Part shown: positions 46,831 through 57,655 of the stretch, piece by piece | Layout of the letters: every line of letters starts with the position of its first letter | How positions within the stretch are numbered: position 1 is the first letter of the stretch | From: Bos javanicus | Taxonomy: Eukaryota > Chordata > Mammalia > Artiodactyla > Bovidae | DNA: 64,000 bases | NCBI RefSeq assembly: GCF_032452875.1 | Contig: NC_083871.1 | Span: forward strand, 9,833,692 to 9,897,691 | Direction of reading: 5' to 3' | The notes under the pieces: generated by a model | The model's database searches: none | What the model saw: only the letters and a program-made list of their open reading frames with translations | What the model was told of the DNA's origin: nothing | Position numbers and translations under genes: made by a program

Positions 46831-47667
46831 TTTCTCTGAATAATTTTGAGATAACATTTTAAAGATAACATTTTATTACCATAGGATCATGTATCTGAAT
46901 ACTCAGTGTTTTGTATTAGGTTTGGAAAAATTCAAGGGAGTAATCAGTAAAACCCGTGGTGTTTCTGTTGTACAAGAACTGCTTTTGAAAAATGAGAAAG
47001 CTGTATACCTGTTTGTAAGGAATTACTGATGAGGCATTACTGACTCATTTTAAATCTGACTCATTTTTAAATGGCTTGTACAACAAAATACAGAATTCAC
47101 CAGTGGGCGAGGTGCTTTAAAGAATAGGGTTGAAATTCAAAATACATCAGTCATGTGGTATTGTTATTAAAGTATGTGTGACACACAAATAGGAATTAAG
47201 CACATAGGAAAACCCAAGACAATTGTACTATGGGGAAACACATAGTTCAAATATTTAATGAAAATCACTTGGTTAACTTAAATGAATTACATAGGATTTT
47301 GCAAAGATCCATAGAATGGCAACTAGAATGACCAAATGTATTTCAGATAGACCTTATGAGAAAGGGCTAAAGAAAAATTATGTTATCTGTAAGAGAAATG
47401 GTTAAAAACAAACTGTAATGTTCCTCCTCCTGAATTTAGGAGGTATATTTTGTCCAAGACAATATAAGAGAGAAAAACTATTTAAAAAAAAATACAGAAT
47501 GTAAGGAATTGCCTCAATTGCTGCTGCAGGTTTTGTGAAGTCAAGACCTATTGATAGATACTGGCTTCTAAATGAGATGGCAGTTAGGTTGTATCTGACC
47601 AATTTGTGAAAGATCAAATAACATGGAATGGCAATTATAATATACTGGTTGAGGTGGGGGAAGGATG
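46831..47667. other. Unassigned intergenic DNA
   Basis: Nothing recognisable. Confidence 0.4.
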
Positions 47668-48040
47668 GGCTTCCCAGGTGGTGCTAGTGGTAAAGAAACC
47701 CACCTGCTAATACAAGAGCCGCAGGAGCTGCGGGTTCGATTCCTGGGTTGGGAAGATCCCCTGGAGTAGGAAATGGCACCCCACTCCAGTACTCTTGCCT
47801 GGAAAATCCATGGACAGAGGAGTCTGGTAGGCTGCAGTCCATGGGGTTGCTAAGAGTTGGGCACGACTGAGCTACTTTACTTTCACTTTTCACTTTCCTG
47901 CATTGGAGAAGGAAATGGCAACCCACTCCAGTGTTCTTGCCTGGAGAATCCCAGGGGCAGGGAAGTCTGGTGGGCTGCCGTCTATGGGGTCTCACAGAGT
48001 TGGACACAACTGAAGTGACTTAGCAGCAGCAGCAGCAGAG
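47668..48040 (+). repeat. Composite Bov-tA plus Bov-A SINE
   Basis: A Bov-tA head and core (GGCTTCCCAGGTGGTGCTAG onward) is followed through a CTTTCACTTTTCACTTTC linker by a further Bov-A unit that ends in (CAG)n at about 48023-48037. Confidence 0.88.
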
Positions 48041-48212
48041 CAATCTTTTGGAAATAGGTTGATATGATTACAAAATCCAAGATTCAAAAGCTGAGCAGTT
48101 ATATGGGAGGTTATCTAAAGGTATTGATTTTCTGTCAGTGAAAATTCTTACACTTGGAGCAACAATAAAATGCTTCCTGAAAGAAAAAGAAAAATAAATA
48201 ATTTAATATCTC

Positions 48213-48265
48213 ATTTGTTGTTCAGTCACTAAGTCATGTCTGACTCTTTGCGATGCCGTGATTGG
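48213..48265 (-). repeat. Short Bov-A/Bov-tA end fragment
   Basis: TTGTTCAGTCACTAAGTCAT and GTCTGACTCTTTGCGATGCC are the antisense end of the ruminant core. Confidence 0.75.
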
Positions 48266-48387
48266 TGGATTAATCTTAACTTTCAATTTCAATACTTGGC
48301 CTTGACTAAGGAAGCTCTTCAGGACCATTTTTAATTTAGAAAGAGGGGCTTTGTCCAAAGGACATTCAGTGGTAACTATGTAAGGAA

Positions 48388-48625
48388 AGGGCTTCCCTGG
48401 TGGCTCACATGGTAAACAATCCGCCTGCAATGCGGGAAACCTGGGTTCGATCCCTGGGTTCATTTAGTCCCTGGGCTGGAAAGATCCCCTGGAGGAGGGC
48501 CTGCAACCCACTCCAGTATTCTTGCCTGGAGAATCCCCATGGACAGAGAAGCCTGGTGGGCTACAGTCCTTGGGGTCACAAAAAGTTGGACATGACTGAG
48601 GGACTAAGCACAGCACAGCATTTAA
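48388..48625 (+). repeat. Bov-tA SINE with local duplication
   Basis: A typical head and core. Just after the B-box region TCCCTGGGTTCATTTAGTCC shows a short repeat of the CCCTGGG block, lengthening this copy. Confidence 0.9.
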
Positions 48626-48639
48626 GGTAATTCTCCATG

Positions 48640-48925
48640 ATGGAGAATATTCAATGAAATATTTTAAATTCTTTTGTTATAAATACTACGTCTTTAAAAT
48701 CAATGTGTTAAGAGTCGGACATGAGTGAGCGACTGATTTGAACTGAACTGAATTAGCCTCCAGTTAAAATAAACAAATTGAAATTAAAAATAAAAAAAAT
48801 TTTAAAAATAAAATAATATCAATGTGTTACACTTATAGCATACCTTAGTTCAGACAAGCCATGTTTCATATGCTCAGTAGTCACATGTGGCTAATGGCTA
48901 TCATGTTGGACACCATGGGCCCAGA
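48640..48925. repeat. Old hAT-type MER remnant split by a 107-bp BovB-tail insertion
   Basis: AATACTACGTCTTTAAAATC continues after the insertion as GTTACACTTATAGCATACCT, CAGACAAGCCATGTTTCATA and CACATGTGGCTAATGGCTAT, recalling a common non-autonomous hAT element. The exact family is uncertain. Confidence 0.5.
48711..48817 (+). mobile_element. Minimal BovB 3'-end insertion (107 bp) with 12-bp target duplication
   Basis: It starts with only the last ~45 bases of BovB (AGAGTCGGACATGAGTGAGC to GAACTGAACTGAATT), followed by an A/T-rich tail. ATCAATGTGTTA is repeated exactly at 48699-48710 and 48818-48829. Confidence 0.85.
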
Positions 48926-48929
48926 TGAT

Positions 48930-49720
48930 CTCATCCAAGCTCTCACCTTAAAATGCCATCTACATGCTAATTATTTTCAAATCTATATTTCTTGCATGAA
49001 TCTCTCAACTCCAGACTCAGATAACCAGAGCTATACTTGACATTACTCCTCAAATACCTAATATGTATCTCTAATTTACCAAGTTCAAAACTGAACTCAT
49101 GGTCTCTTCCAAGTTTACTATTCCCCATTTCAGTTATTGGCAACTCCATCGTTTCAGTTGCTCAGGACAAAAACATTAGAGTCAACTTTGAGTCCTCTTT
49201 TTATCTCAAATTTCATATTCAATCTACAACTCCTGTGGCACTCTAAGTTCCATGTTTAAGATATACCCAGAATCTAATTCACTACCACTACCATTGTCCA
49301 AACTCCTAGATATCTGTTGTCTAGATTATTGCAGTAGCATCCAAAATGATCCCCCATAGTCTGGTCTGCTCTTAGCCAGATGTCCTTTAATAACATAATC
49401 CAAAACATTTCACCTATCTGCTCAAAATTCTCCAATGGCTCCCAGTCTCACTTAGTGTAAAAGCCAGTCCTTAAGGACCTTCAGAACTCTACAGAATCTG
49501 GCCTCCTGTTACTTCTCTGATCTCATCTCTTACTGTTTTCCTCCTTTCTCACTCTACTCTAGCCACCCTTGCCTCCTGCTTTTATCAAGACAGTCGTGAT
49601 CTAGCTTCAGGATCTTTAGACTTGCAATATCCTCACCTATCTCCATGGCTCACTCTCTCATTTCTTGCAATTCTTTGCTCAGATATCTTCTCAGGATATG
49701 ATGTGAATGATATGACTTGA
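48930..49720 (-). repeat. L2-like old LINE remnant, antisense
   Basis: CAAGTTCAAAACTGAACTCA, CAGTTATTGGCAACTCCATC, CAGTTGCTCAGGACAAAAAC, TCTCCAATGGCTCCCAGTCT and TACAGAATCTGGCCTCCTGT. It is the reverse-oriented relative of the 35.2-38 kb element. Confidence 0.65.
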
Positions 49721-50786
49721 ATAGTTGCCAGAAGGAGGTGTTTGAGCACTAGTGCCACACGTTTGCCCTTCTAACAGAAGTCAACACACAACTTTCAACA
49801 TTTATTGAGCATCCATTATATATTAATATAAGACGAACATGTATGATTGGCTGGTCTTAGTAACAGGAAACACTGAAATAATCTTAGCCCTTTAAAAGAT
49901 TCTTGAACATTTTCAGCGCATACTGGAACAAATATTTCTTGAATGCTTTCAGCACATAGTGGAACAAACAAGTGAATTCCTTAGTTACTGAAAAGCAGCA
50001 TCTATTAACAAGCAGGAACGTCTTGTCAGATATTATAGGGCTTCCTCCTCCCGGACAATCAGAACCTACAAACACAACCCCTCTGTCCAGGCAGTATTTA
50101 AGTCACTGCACTACTGAAACACTTAGTTCCAGTCCTAGTTTTACTCTCAGCTTGGCGGGTGACAGTAAATTATCTCTTTTATTGTTTGAAGTATTTATTC
50201 CCAGGATAAAATGCTTAATCTCATTCATTTCTCAATTCAGGTTAGGAAAACGGGACAATATATACTTGGGTGTTACAAGCTGCCACAATTACATATGCAT
50301 TATGGGGTCTGAGAACAAAAAAATCTTTTTTTAAAATCTAAGAATGTCTAAATCAGGACTATTCAAAACTGGTCTTCAGTTTGTGGTAGATTTAAGATCT
50401 TTACTTTTCTTCTTTTTCCTTTTTTTAACCCAATTTTCACTCAACACCACTTGTATGATTTAACGAATAGCTTATTTCAATTTGCACATACTAGTTTTTC
50501 AATCCAACCTAACCCAAAACAAAGGAGAAACATGATCAACCAGAGAGATCAAAAAGTGTAGTTAGTTCATCCCAGGAACAGATTTGAAGGTAAGATTACG
50601 GGGAGGAGAAAGGAAGTAATGAGGGAACATATGAAAATGAAGGAAGGAGAGTCATGCTAAATTTATTAAAATGGCTCAATTCAATGCAACACGTGTTTAT
50701 TGAGTGCGAAGCATTTCGCTGGTCTTTTTAGTAATGCCAAGGTGAGCAAGACAGTCTTTGCCATTAAGGAGTTGGGAGCAGGAGGT
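49721..50786. other. Unassigned intergenic DNA
   Basis: The 120-codon frame at 49972-50334 has no motif and is not supported as a gene. Confidence 0.4.
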
Positions 50787-50800
50787 CAATTAAGAAGGGC

Positions 50801-51200
50801 TGCTGCTAAGTCACTTCAGTGTGTCCGACTCTGTGCGACCCCAGAGACGGCAACCCACCAGGTTCCCCCGTCCCTGGGATTCTCCAGGCAAGAACACTGG
50901 AGTGGGTTGCCATTTCCTTCTCCAATGCAGGAAAGTGAAAAGTGAAAGTGAAGTCGCTGAGTCCTGTCCAACTCTTGGCGACCCCATGCACTGCAGCCAA
51001 CCAGGCTCCCCCGTCCCTGGGATTCTCCAGGCAAGAACACTGGAGTGGGTTGCCATTTCCTTCTCCAATGCATGCATGCATGCTAAATCGCTTCGGTCGT
51101 GTGTGACTCTGTGCGACCCTGTGGACAGCAGCCCACCAGGCTCCTCTATCCACAGGATTCTCTAGGCAAGAGTACTGGAGTGGGTTGCCATTTCCTTCTC
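50801..51200 (-). repeat. Bov-A trimer with 14-bp target duplication
   Basis: Three tandem Bov-A units, each ending CCATTTCCTTCTCCAA. CAATTAAGAAGGGC lies at 50787-50800 and 51201-51214, so the trimer arrived as one unit. Confidence 0.92.
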
Positions 51201-51299
51201 CAATTAAGAAGGGCACAAGTTATTAAAACATCATGCAGAGTACATAAAGGAAATACAGGGAGAAGAGAACTGATATTAAGGATATTTTAATATGCCAGG

Positions 51300-51445
51300 G
51301 GCAGTCATGTATGTTAACTCACACATGTTAACAAGCCTTCCAAAACTTCCAGGTAAGCTAGAGGAGGATAGGTAACCTGTTCAAGGTCATTTAAGTGAAA
51401 AAGTCTATACTGGCTTTGTCCTCAACCCAGGTTGCAAAGCCTAGA
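51300..51445 (-). repeat. MIR SINE, antisense
   Basis: GAGGATAGGTAACCTGTTCA, AGGTCATTTAAGTGAAAAAG and CTCAACCCAGGTTGCAAAGC follow the antisense MIR core. Confidence 0.6.
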
Positions 51446-51845
51446 TCCTTTCAGGGCACCATAGCCAGGGGGAAGCTCGTGGGAGGGGATTAAGACTGGA
51501 GGGAACAAAGAGATCAGAAAAGCTATTCAGGGCGGCGAGTGAGGTGGGCCTTGAAGATGAACAGGCGATTGGGCAGCCTCATGTGAGGAAAAAGGGAGGC
51601 ACTTTCGGCTCAGGAAGGAGTGAAGGCTACTGGCCGCCCTGCCAGTCCTCCGGGTTGACCAGTCAATCTAGGCTGAAAAACTGTCGTCTGGTGGGTCCCT
51701 TCCCCAACCCAATCCCCTCTTCGCCCCCGTCTTTTCCTTTGGGACTTTTCAGCGTTCACCAATTTCAGCGTTAGGCACATGTATTTTCTCCTTTGCTGTG
51801 AAACTTGAAAAATCTCAAATGTTCTAAAAACGACCACTGAGTCCC
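51446..51845. other. AKAP9 upstream flank
   Basis: The GC content rises towards the promoter. I see no exon; a divergent transcript could start here but nothing shows one. Confidence 0.4.
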
Positions 51846-52186
51846 TTGGACGACGGTGGGGGTCCGACCGGCGCCCCTGACACAGCGCCCTCTCTCCCAC
51901 CCCCTCAGCCAGGCCGCCACCCGCGGAGCGGCATGCGTCCCCGGGAAAGCGTGCTCCCCCGAGAGCAGGGTTTCCGCCAGTGGGCGCCGCGGACGCGAGG
52001 CCGGGCGGCCGGGCTGGGGTCGCCGCGGTGGCGGCGGGTCCGGAGCGGCCGTGGCGGGGCGGGGCGGGGCCGCGGCGGAGCGGGGCGGGGCCGCCGGCGC
52101 ACCTGCCCGGCGCGGCCGGACTCGCGGCGGCTGCGCAGACGACGTGCTCCCCCCTCCCGTCTCGCCGTGTGTTTACGTGGAGACGA

Positions 52187-52197
52187 AGATGGCGGCG
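52187..52197 (+). promoter_or_regulatory. YY1-type AAGATGGCGGC element
   Basis: AAGATGGCGGC in the plus orientation. It overlaps the start codon of the upstream ORF at 52189. Confidence 0.7.
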
Positions 52198-52242
52198 GTG
52201 GTGACGACGCGGCCCGTGCGGCCGAGGACGGTCAACCAGTGA
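52189..52242 (+). other. Upstream ORF in the AKAP9 leader (17 codons)
   Basis: The ATG has A at -3 and G at +4, a strong initiation context. It encodes MAAVVTTRPVRPRTVNQ and stops at TGA 52240-52242, 155 nt before the AKAP9 start. If the transcript begins upstream of 52189, scanning ribosomes meet this ORF first. This is inference from sequence only. Confidence 0.55.
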
Positions 52243-52397
52243 GCGCGCAGACTGGTTCCGCTCCGGGAGGGGCGAGCGCCCGGACCGGCCCTGCGCCCTG
52301 CGCCGCGGAGCTCGCGGTCCCACCCCCGTTGGAAGCGACCTTGCCTTTCCTTCCCCGACCCCCTGCCTGTGTTCCCCCAGCCTTCCCCGCAGAAGCT

Positions 52398-52445
52398 ATG
52401 GAGGACGAAGAGAGACAGAAGAAGCTGGAGGCTGGCAAAGCCAAG
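52398..52445 (+). CDS. AKAP9: AKAP9 first coding exon (N-terminal 16 codons)
   Basis: AKAP9 (AKAP450/CG-NAP; Yotiao is a splice form) is a giant coiled-coil scaffold at the centrosome and Golgi that anchors PKA and other kinases and phosphatases and nucleates microtubules. The exon encodes MEDEERQKKLEAGKAK, identical to the human N-terminus as I recall it, then meets a consensus donor AAG|GTGAG at 52445/52446 in phase 0. The ATG has G at -3 and G at +4. The frame stays open for 184 codons upstream, to an ATG at 51846, so the annotated start rests on homology. Exon 2, expected to begin LAQFRQRK, was not found in the remaining 11.5 kb, so it lies beyond the window. The order MTERF1 (minus) then AKAP9 (plus) agrees with human 7q21. 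Confidence 0.92.
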
Positions 52446-55054
52446 GTGAGAGCCGGAGGCCGCCCGGCCTGCGCTGGGAGGCGGTGGCCGGGGAGGGCTG
52501 GGAGGGGTCCTGCGAGGCGGAGGCCTCAGCTCAGCAGCCCCGGCGCGCTGCCTGGGACGGAGGTGCTGCGGCGTCTGCCGTCGTCTTGCCCTCGTCCCCT
52601 TTTTCTAATTGAAAAAGCCTGGTGAGACACTACCTAGCGGTTATTTCCCTGATGACTGGGTGGTGTGGCTCCTTTCTCGTGAATGCCCAAATAAAACCTC
52701 TCTCTCTCTCTCTTTTTTTTTTTTTTTTTTACTGTATACGCTGATATAGCTTGCTTCTGAATCTCCAACCTTTGACTTGTTTTGAGGGAGTTTTCTGGGT
52801 TGTGCAGACATTGTGCTTTTCAGGGTGGGGATTTGGGGTTCTTCTTTATTCGGTTGGGGATTTGTACGCTCATCATCGGCTTGGCTTTCTTAGGTGGCAC
52901 GCTGGCACTCTTGAGTGTGTGATTGGCCTATGACAGCTGTCTCAGTCGTGGCTTGAGTGTGCCACAAGTGCCAGCTGTGAACTTCGCTGTAGGGGCATTT
53001 TTAGAAGCATGGCTTTGTATGTTCGTGTTTGGAGGTCTTTGTCACGGCATGCGCCTTGTATTGTGTGGAATGTTACCGCAGTCTGCGAATGGAACTTCTG
53101 TGGACGAAAGGGTCCATATTCTTAGCATCACCTATAGAATTCTTGCTTTCTTGTCGAGTCCCTATCTTATATGTGTGTATGAAAAGGACTATAAAGCAAA
53201 CAATGGAAAAGGTTTTATTATTCAGTGGGTTTCATGAAAATTTTGACTTAGACGAAATATAAATTACATAGAATATTTCTTTTTAAAATTACGTGCTTGA
53301 GCATATTTCTTGACTGGCCAAAAGGACCCTTTCCTCCCTATGATGAAATTACAGTTTATAGACTGTATGTTGTTTTATTGGAGATGATTGTTCACAGTCA
53401 TACTTGCATCTCAGTTAAATTACAAATAGTTTAACTGTTTCTTTTCGTCTCCGTCTCCTCCCTCCAAATAAGCAAAATGAGACTGGGTCTGATTTGGGTA
53501 ATCACTGAAGAACCACACTGCAGAGATACAATCGTAGATGCTTAACATAAGTTTCTTAAACTAATGTAAGCATATAAACTAGCTCTGTATTATCTAAGGT
53601 CAAACCTTAAGTGTTTGTATCAGGTGGATTGTTATTTTAGGATCTACACACAGGGAAGGGAAATGAAGGCATCTTTAAGATCTCAAAGTTGCTTACATTT
53701 CTGCAGTCTTGAGGATCTGAGCACATCTATAAATCCAAGAAAGTGGAGGAAAAGTGTGCACCTCCTTCCAAAAGCATTGAAGTTCTAGTTAGACGTTTTG
53801 TTTGTTTGCTTGTTACCTCAGTATTTTTACTATCTGCCTCGAGAAGTATCTCTCCTAAGTATATATGAAGCAGTCCAAAAAACATAGTTTACTTTGGACA
53901 ACACCTCTCATAATAGAGGATTTATTTAAATTGCTTTGGTTTGGCAAAAAAGAATTCTAGTTTCTTTGTGTGATTTCTGCCTATGGGATAAAAATCTTCC
54001 TCTTTTAACATTCACTTTCATTGTGGAAGATTATCTTCTAGAATTGAGCTGAATTTTTCTAGTCAGAAAAAAATTCAAGACAGGTAAGGCAAGATATGTT
54101 TGCTGGAGCATTGGCACCAAAATATAAAAACACTGGGACAGTGTTAGGAGACAATGTTCAAAGACAATGTTAGGAGAATCACTTTCTAAACTATATTATT
54201 TAAGTCTGATAGAATATTTTTCAGCCATTAAGGTTATGAAGACTGATAGGAACATGGACAATAAGAACATGGACATCGAAAATAGTGTGTACATTATTTC
54301 TTTTGTATAAATGTATGCTTTTATGTTAGGACTTAAAAACTTTGGGTTGTGAGTGTAAGGTTGTTAAGCAAACCTGTGTCAAACTCCTGTTTTACACCAA
54401 GAGCTGGAAATACAGAGATGGTGACAGTCTGTTTAATGAAGTTGCTCAAAGTTTAGCGGGACAGATACTGGGTAATAAGTATAGTGAGAGAGGTGGTATT
54501 ATAGGATTTGTGGCAAATTGTTTCATTTGTTAAAATGTGTTAAATGTTGCCTCATTTTTAAGACTGTTTTACAAAGAAGGTTCTTGATATTGATACTTAA
54601 TGCAGTCTAGCCTGATATCTATCAAATGGTAAGTATGCAGTAAATATTTGCCTAGTGAATGAATGAGCAGAATGACTATGAGCTGTTAACATGTGCTGCT
54701 TGACTAGCATGTTGTAATTTAATAACAGTAATTCAGAATTCTTGTCATTGGAAGTCTCATTGCTGGCATTAAAGATCACTTAAAATAACCATTTCTAAAA
54801 CTTTATTAGATACTTGGTTCTCTAAATGTCTTGTTTGTTCATTGAATTTAAATACTGTATTTGCTAATCTGTAAAACCACAACTTGTAAATTTGCTTCTT
54901 GGTATTTGGTAAACTATTCATTGAAAAACTACTTCCTTTCTGTATCTATAAATGATAATTTTTTAAATGACCTGTTGTGAATACAGTATAGTATACTTTA
55001 TAAAATGTGTTATACCAACCAAAATTTGCAATGATAGGAGAATAAATTCGGTAT
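52446..55054 (+). other. AKAP9: AKAP9 intron 1, first part
   Basis: It opens with GTGAG at the donor. It carries a (CT)n plus poly(T) tract at about 52698-52730. The remainder to 55.05 kb appears largely unique, with no further exon or named repeat. Confidence 0.6.
52698..52730. repeat. (CT)n-(T)n tract
   Basis: A CTCTCTCTCTCTCTC run leading straight into a poly(T) run. Confidence 0.9.
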
Positions 55055-55271
55055 GTGTGCTGTGCTTAGTCGCTCAGTCGTGTCCGACTTTTTGCGACCT
55101 CACGGACTGTGGCCCACCAGGCTCCTCTCTGTCCATGGGGATTCTCCAGGCAATAATACTGGAGTGGGCTGCCATGCCCTCCTCCAGGGGATCTTCCCAA
55201 CCCAGGGATCAAACCCACGTCTCCCACATTGCAGGTGGATTCTGTACCATCTGAGCCACCAGGGAAGCCCA
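55055..55271 (-). repeat. Bov-tA SINE, antisense, in AKAP9 intron 1
   Basis: The antisense core with ATTCTCCAGGCAATAATACT and the head ending GAGCCACCAGGGAAGCCC. Confidence 0.92.
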
Positions 55272-55639
55272 AATTTCCATATATGTAGCCATCAAAATAA
55301 TTCTGCAGAAACGTTCTGATTTGGGAAAATGCCCACAAATAACACCAGATTGATAAAAATGTTACCAAAAAAAGTATATATACAATCTTTATATATGAAG
55401 ACACCTGAAAAAAAAATGCACCAAGATATAAATGATGGTTATCTCTGGGTGGTGGGTTATAGGCAGTTTTAATTTCCTTTACACTCTTAGTATTTTCCAG
55501 ATTCTCTGCAGTATATTTCTTTTATGACCAGTAAAAATGTTTAAATGCCATTTTTGAAAACAATAAAAGCTTATCAAATATAGTATGTTGAAGAGAATGT
55601 TATATTGTTTGATCATTATACAGAACAAGAAGATGAGCC

Positions 55640-56060
55640 CTAGGGTAAACTACAGTTCTTATTCCAGTGCTGTTTCCATTATGTATTTGGGATTCTCTAT
55701 TATTAGACGTTTATATATCTCCCTTCTGGCTTTGTAGATCTCATGCTTTTTCTCTGTCGATTCTCATTGCCATGAGCATGCCTATCTCGGTGGCTCCGTC
55801 TCACCTGCGTCCTCCGCTAATGTGCTGATTTAGATTTGCTGTGACTAGCTTGAGGGGCTGGCTTGTAATAACCAAGCACTGGTGGAGCCTTGTGAACGCG
55901 CCGTATGACAGTGTCGTTCTTCTGCCACTTGTTGGTTTTTTCATTTGCTGTTGGGTCCTCAGTTACTTCCTCAGTACTGAGGTAGTAAGAAGCATGACCT
56001 GTGGAGACCTGAGACATTACTGCATTAAGTAAATATTTTCAGAACCAGGCTAACCTCATT
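55640..56060 (-). pseudogene. Unidentified coding-like stretch, probable processed pseudogene
   Basis: On the minus strand a frame (56017-55817) reads MSQVSTGHASYYL through RRVHKAPPVLGYYKPAP, ends at a stop, and continues in the same frame as RRSHRDRHAHGNENRQ. A one-base shift then gives KKHEIYKARREIYKRLI. Composition looks protein-like across the lesions (a stop plus a frameshift), as in a decayed gene copy. I do not recognise the parent, and no poly(A) tail or target duplication is clear. It could also be chance. Confidence 0.35.
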
Positions 56061-57655
56061 GCAAGGAGCTAATAAGGACAGCGCTACACAGGCCGTCCTT
56101 GTGTTGATCCAGACTTCTAACTCCACTTTAAGTGACTTCAGTTTTTTCCAAGTAAAATTATCTACAATTTTATGGAAAAGAAAGTGTTGTAATATTAGCA
56201 AACAGAATTAGAGGACAGTTGTATATTTAGTATAAAATTACTTCTGCATATTCACAGAATGTATACTTTTTAACATTCTACTGGCAGAATTCTATAAAAC
56301 CAAAGTTTTTATTAGCTATTCAGCATTTTATATAATTGGCATTGTTGAATAATTATAAAAATTTTTGCCTGTTGCATTCAGTAAGTAATAATTATATGAT
56401 TGTTTAATGAGCATTTTCCATTTGAGAAATATTGCCAGCTCGATACAAAAAGGACAGTGCTCTCTGCAAGCTGTATATTAGGTTATTGATAATAGGACTC
56501 TTCAATCGTTAGTCATGGTGTATAATCGTTCTTTGCATATTTCAGACACTCCCCTCCACCACTAAGAACATTGCTCTCCATCCCTGTTTCTTATATACTT
56601 TCTACTTTTTTATTCTTATCTGTGACATCACTTGCTTAGCTTTCAAAGTAGATGCTGCAGTTTGATACCTTCAACATTTGTAAGAGTGGTGCATTGTCTG
56701 CGATTTAAAAACCAACTCATGACCTTTAGTGTTTGTTGGAAGAAAAAAAGCAAAAAGTGATTTTTAGTTTATGAGCTTTAAAGAGAGAATATGGAGGAAA
56801 GAATGGGCAGAACAGGTTTCTCGAAGTTTATATTGAAGAGAGGTTTTGAAGGCTAATCCAGGGACATGGCAGGAGCAGGGATAGAGCAGTGATTGGGTAA
56901 AAGAGCCTCAAGATCCGATGAAGAGACACTTGGTAAGGAGGTCTGTGGTGTCCTGTTAGTAAAACTGAAAGTTGAATAAGCTCATGAAAAACAGAAAGTG
57001 AAAAAGATTTATCCCAGTGACTGAGATATGACAAGATTAGAGCAAAAATTATTTTTAAACCAAACACCTTATTTTTATGTATAAGAAGTTTGTAGTAAGA
57101 ATTAAACTATGACTGTAAAATATTTATCTGTTGTAGGCTACTGATTATTGAACTGTAAGTGAATTTCCTCTAATATGAAAGCTAGAAAAGGTTCTCATGG
57201 TAAATTGTTAAACGTTAAATGATGAGGAATGTTTTTCATATCTCAATTCAGTTCTACTGAAATTGAAATTGGATATCTTATTTTGTTAGTTAGCATCTCT
57301 TTAAAAACTTTAATTTGGAAAGCTTCAGAATTTTTCAAAGTTTATTTATAAACTTATAAAAGGGCTGTTTTGCATTTGGAGCTTCTGTATTTATATGCTG
57401 TTTGTTGTACAAGAAAAGACATTTATTTGCTTATTTGTTCAACCAACATTTTTGAACGCCTACGGCTGCAGCTATGGACTTTTACTTGGCAAGCAATTAT
57501 TTAAATTATGATGAATTCTGTGCCTTATTGTCTGCGGGAAAAATCCTGTCACAGTCCATGACTCTCAACAGGTGTTCTGAAGAAAAAGTGTGTTAATGAT
57601 TGAAAGCTTTTGAGTTCTTGTGGTGCTAGATATAAGAAGCTATGATTTTCTTTTT
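56061..57655. other. AKAP9 intron 1, unassigned
   Basis: AT-rich, no exon or clear repeat. Confidence 0.4.

Larger units (their letters stand above)
51846..52445 (+). promoter_or_regulatory. AKAP9: AKAP9 CpG-island promoter and 5'UTR
   Basis: A dense CpG island without a TATA box. GC boxes (GGGGCGGGGCGGGGC) lie at 52055-52070 and again near 52081-52092. AAGATGGCGGC at 52187-52197 is the YY1-type element usually found just downstream of the start site in TATA-less promoters, which points to initiation around 52.10-52.18 kb. Confidence 0.85.

Noticed and set aside
50801..51200. Repeat-spacer array
   Set aside because: The repeated units are Bov-A SINE monomers with a target duplication, not an array with unique spacers.
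51610..52323. 237-codon minus-strand frame across the AKAP9 CpG island
   Set aside because: Arg/Pro/Gly/Ala-rich composition follows from GC-rich DNA; no motif, and it overlaps the real promoter in antisense.
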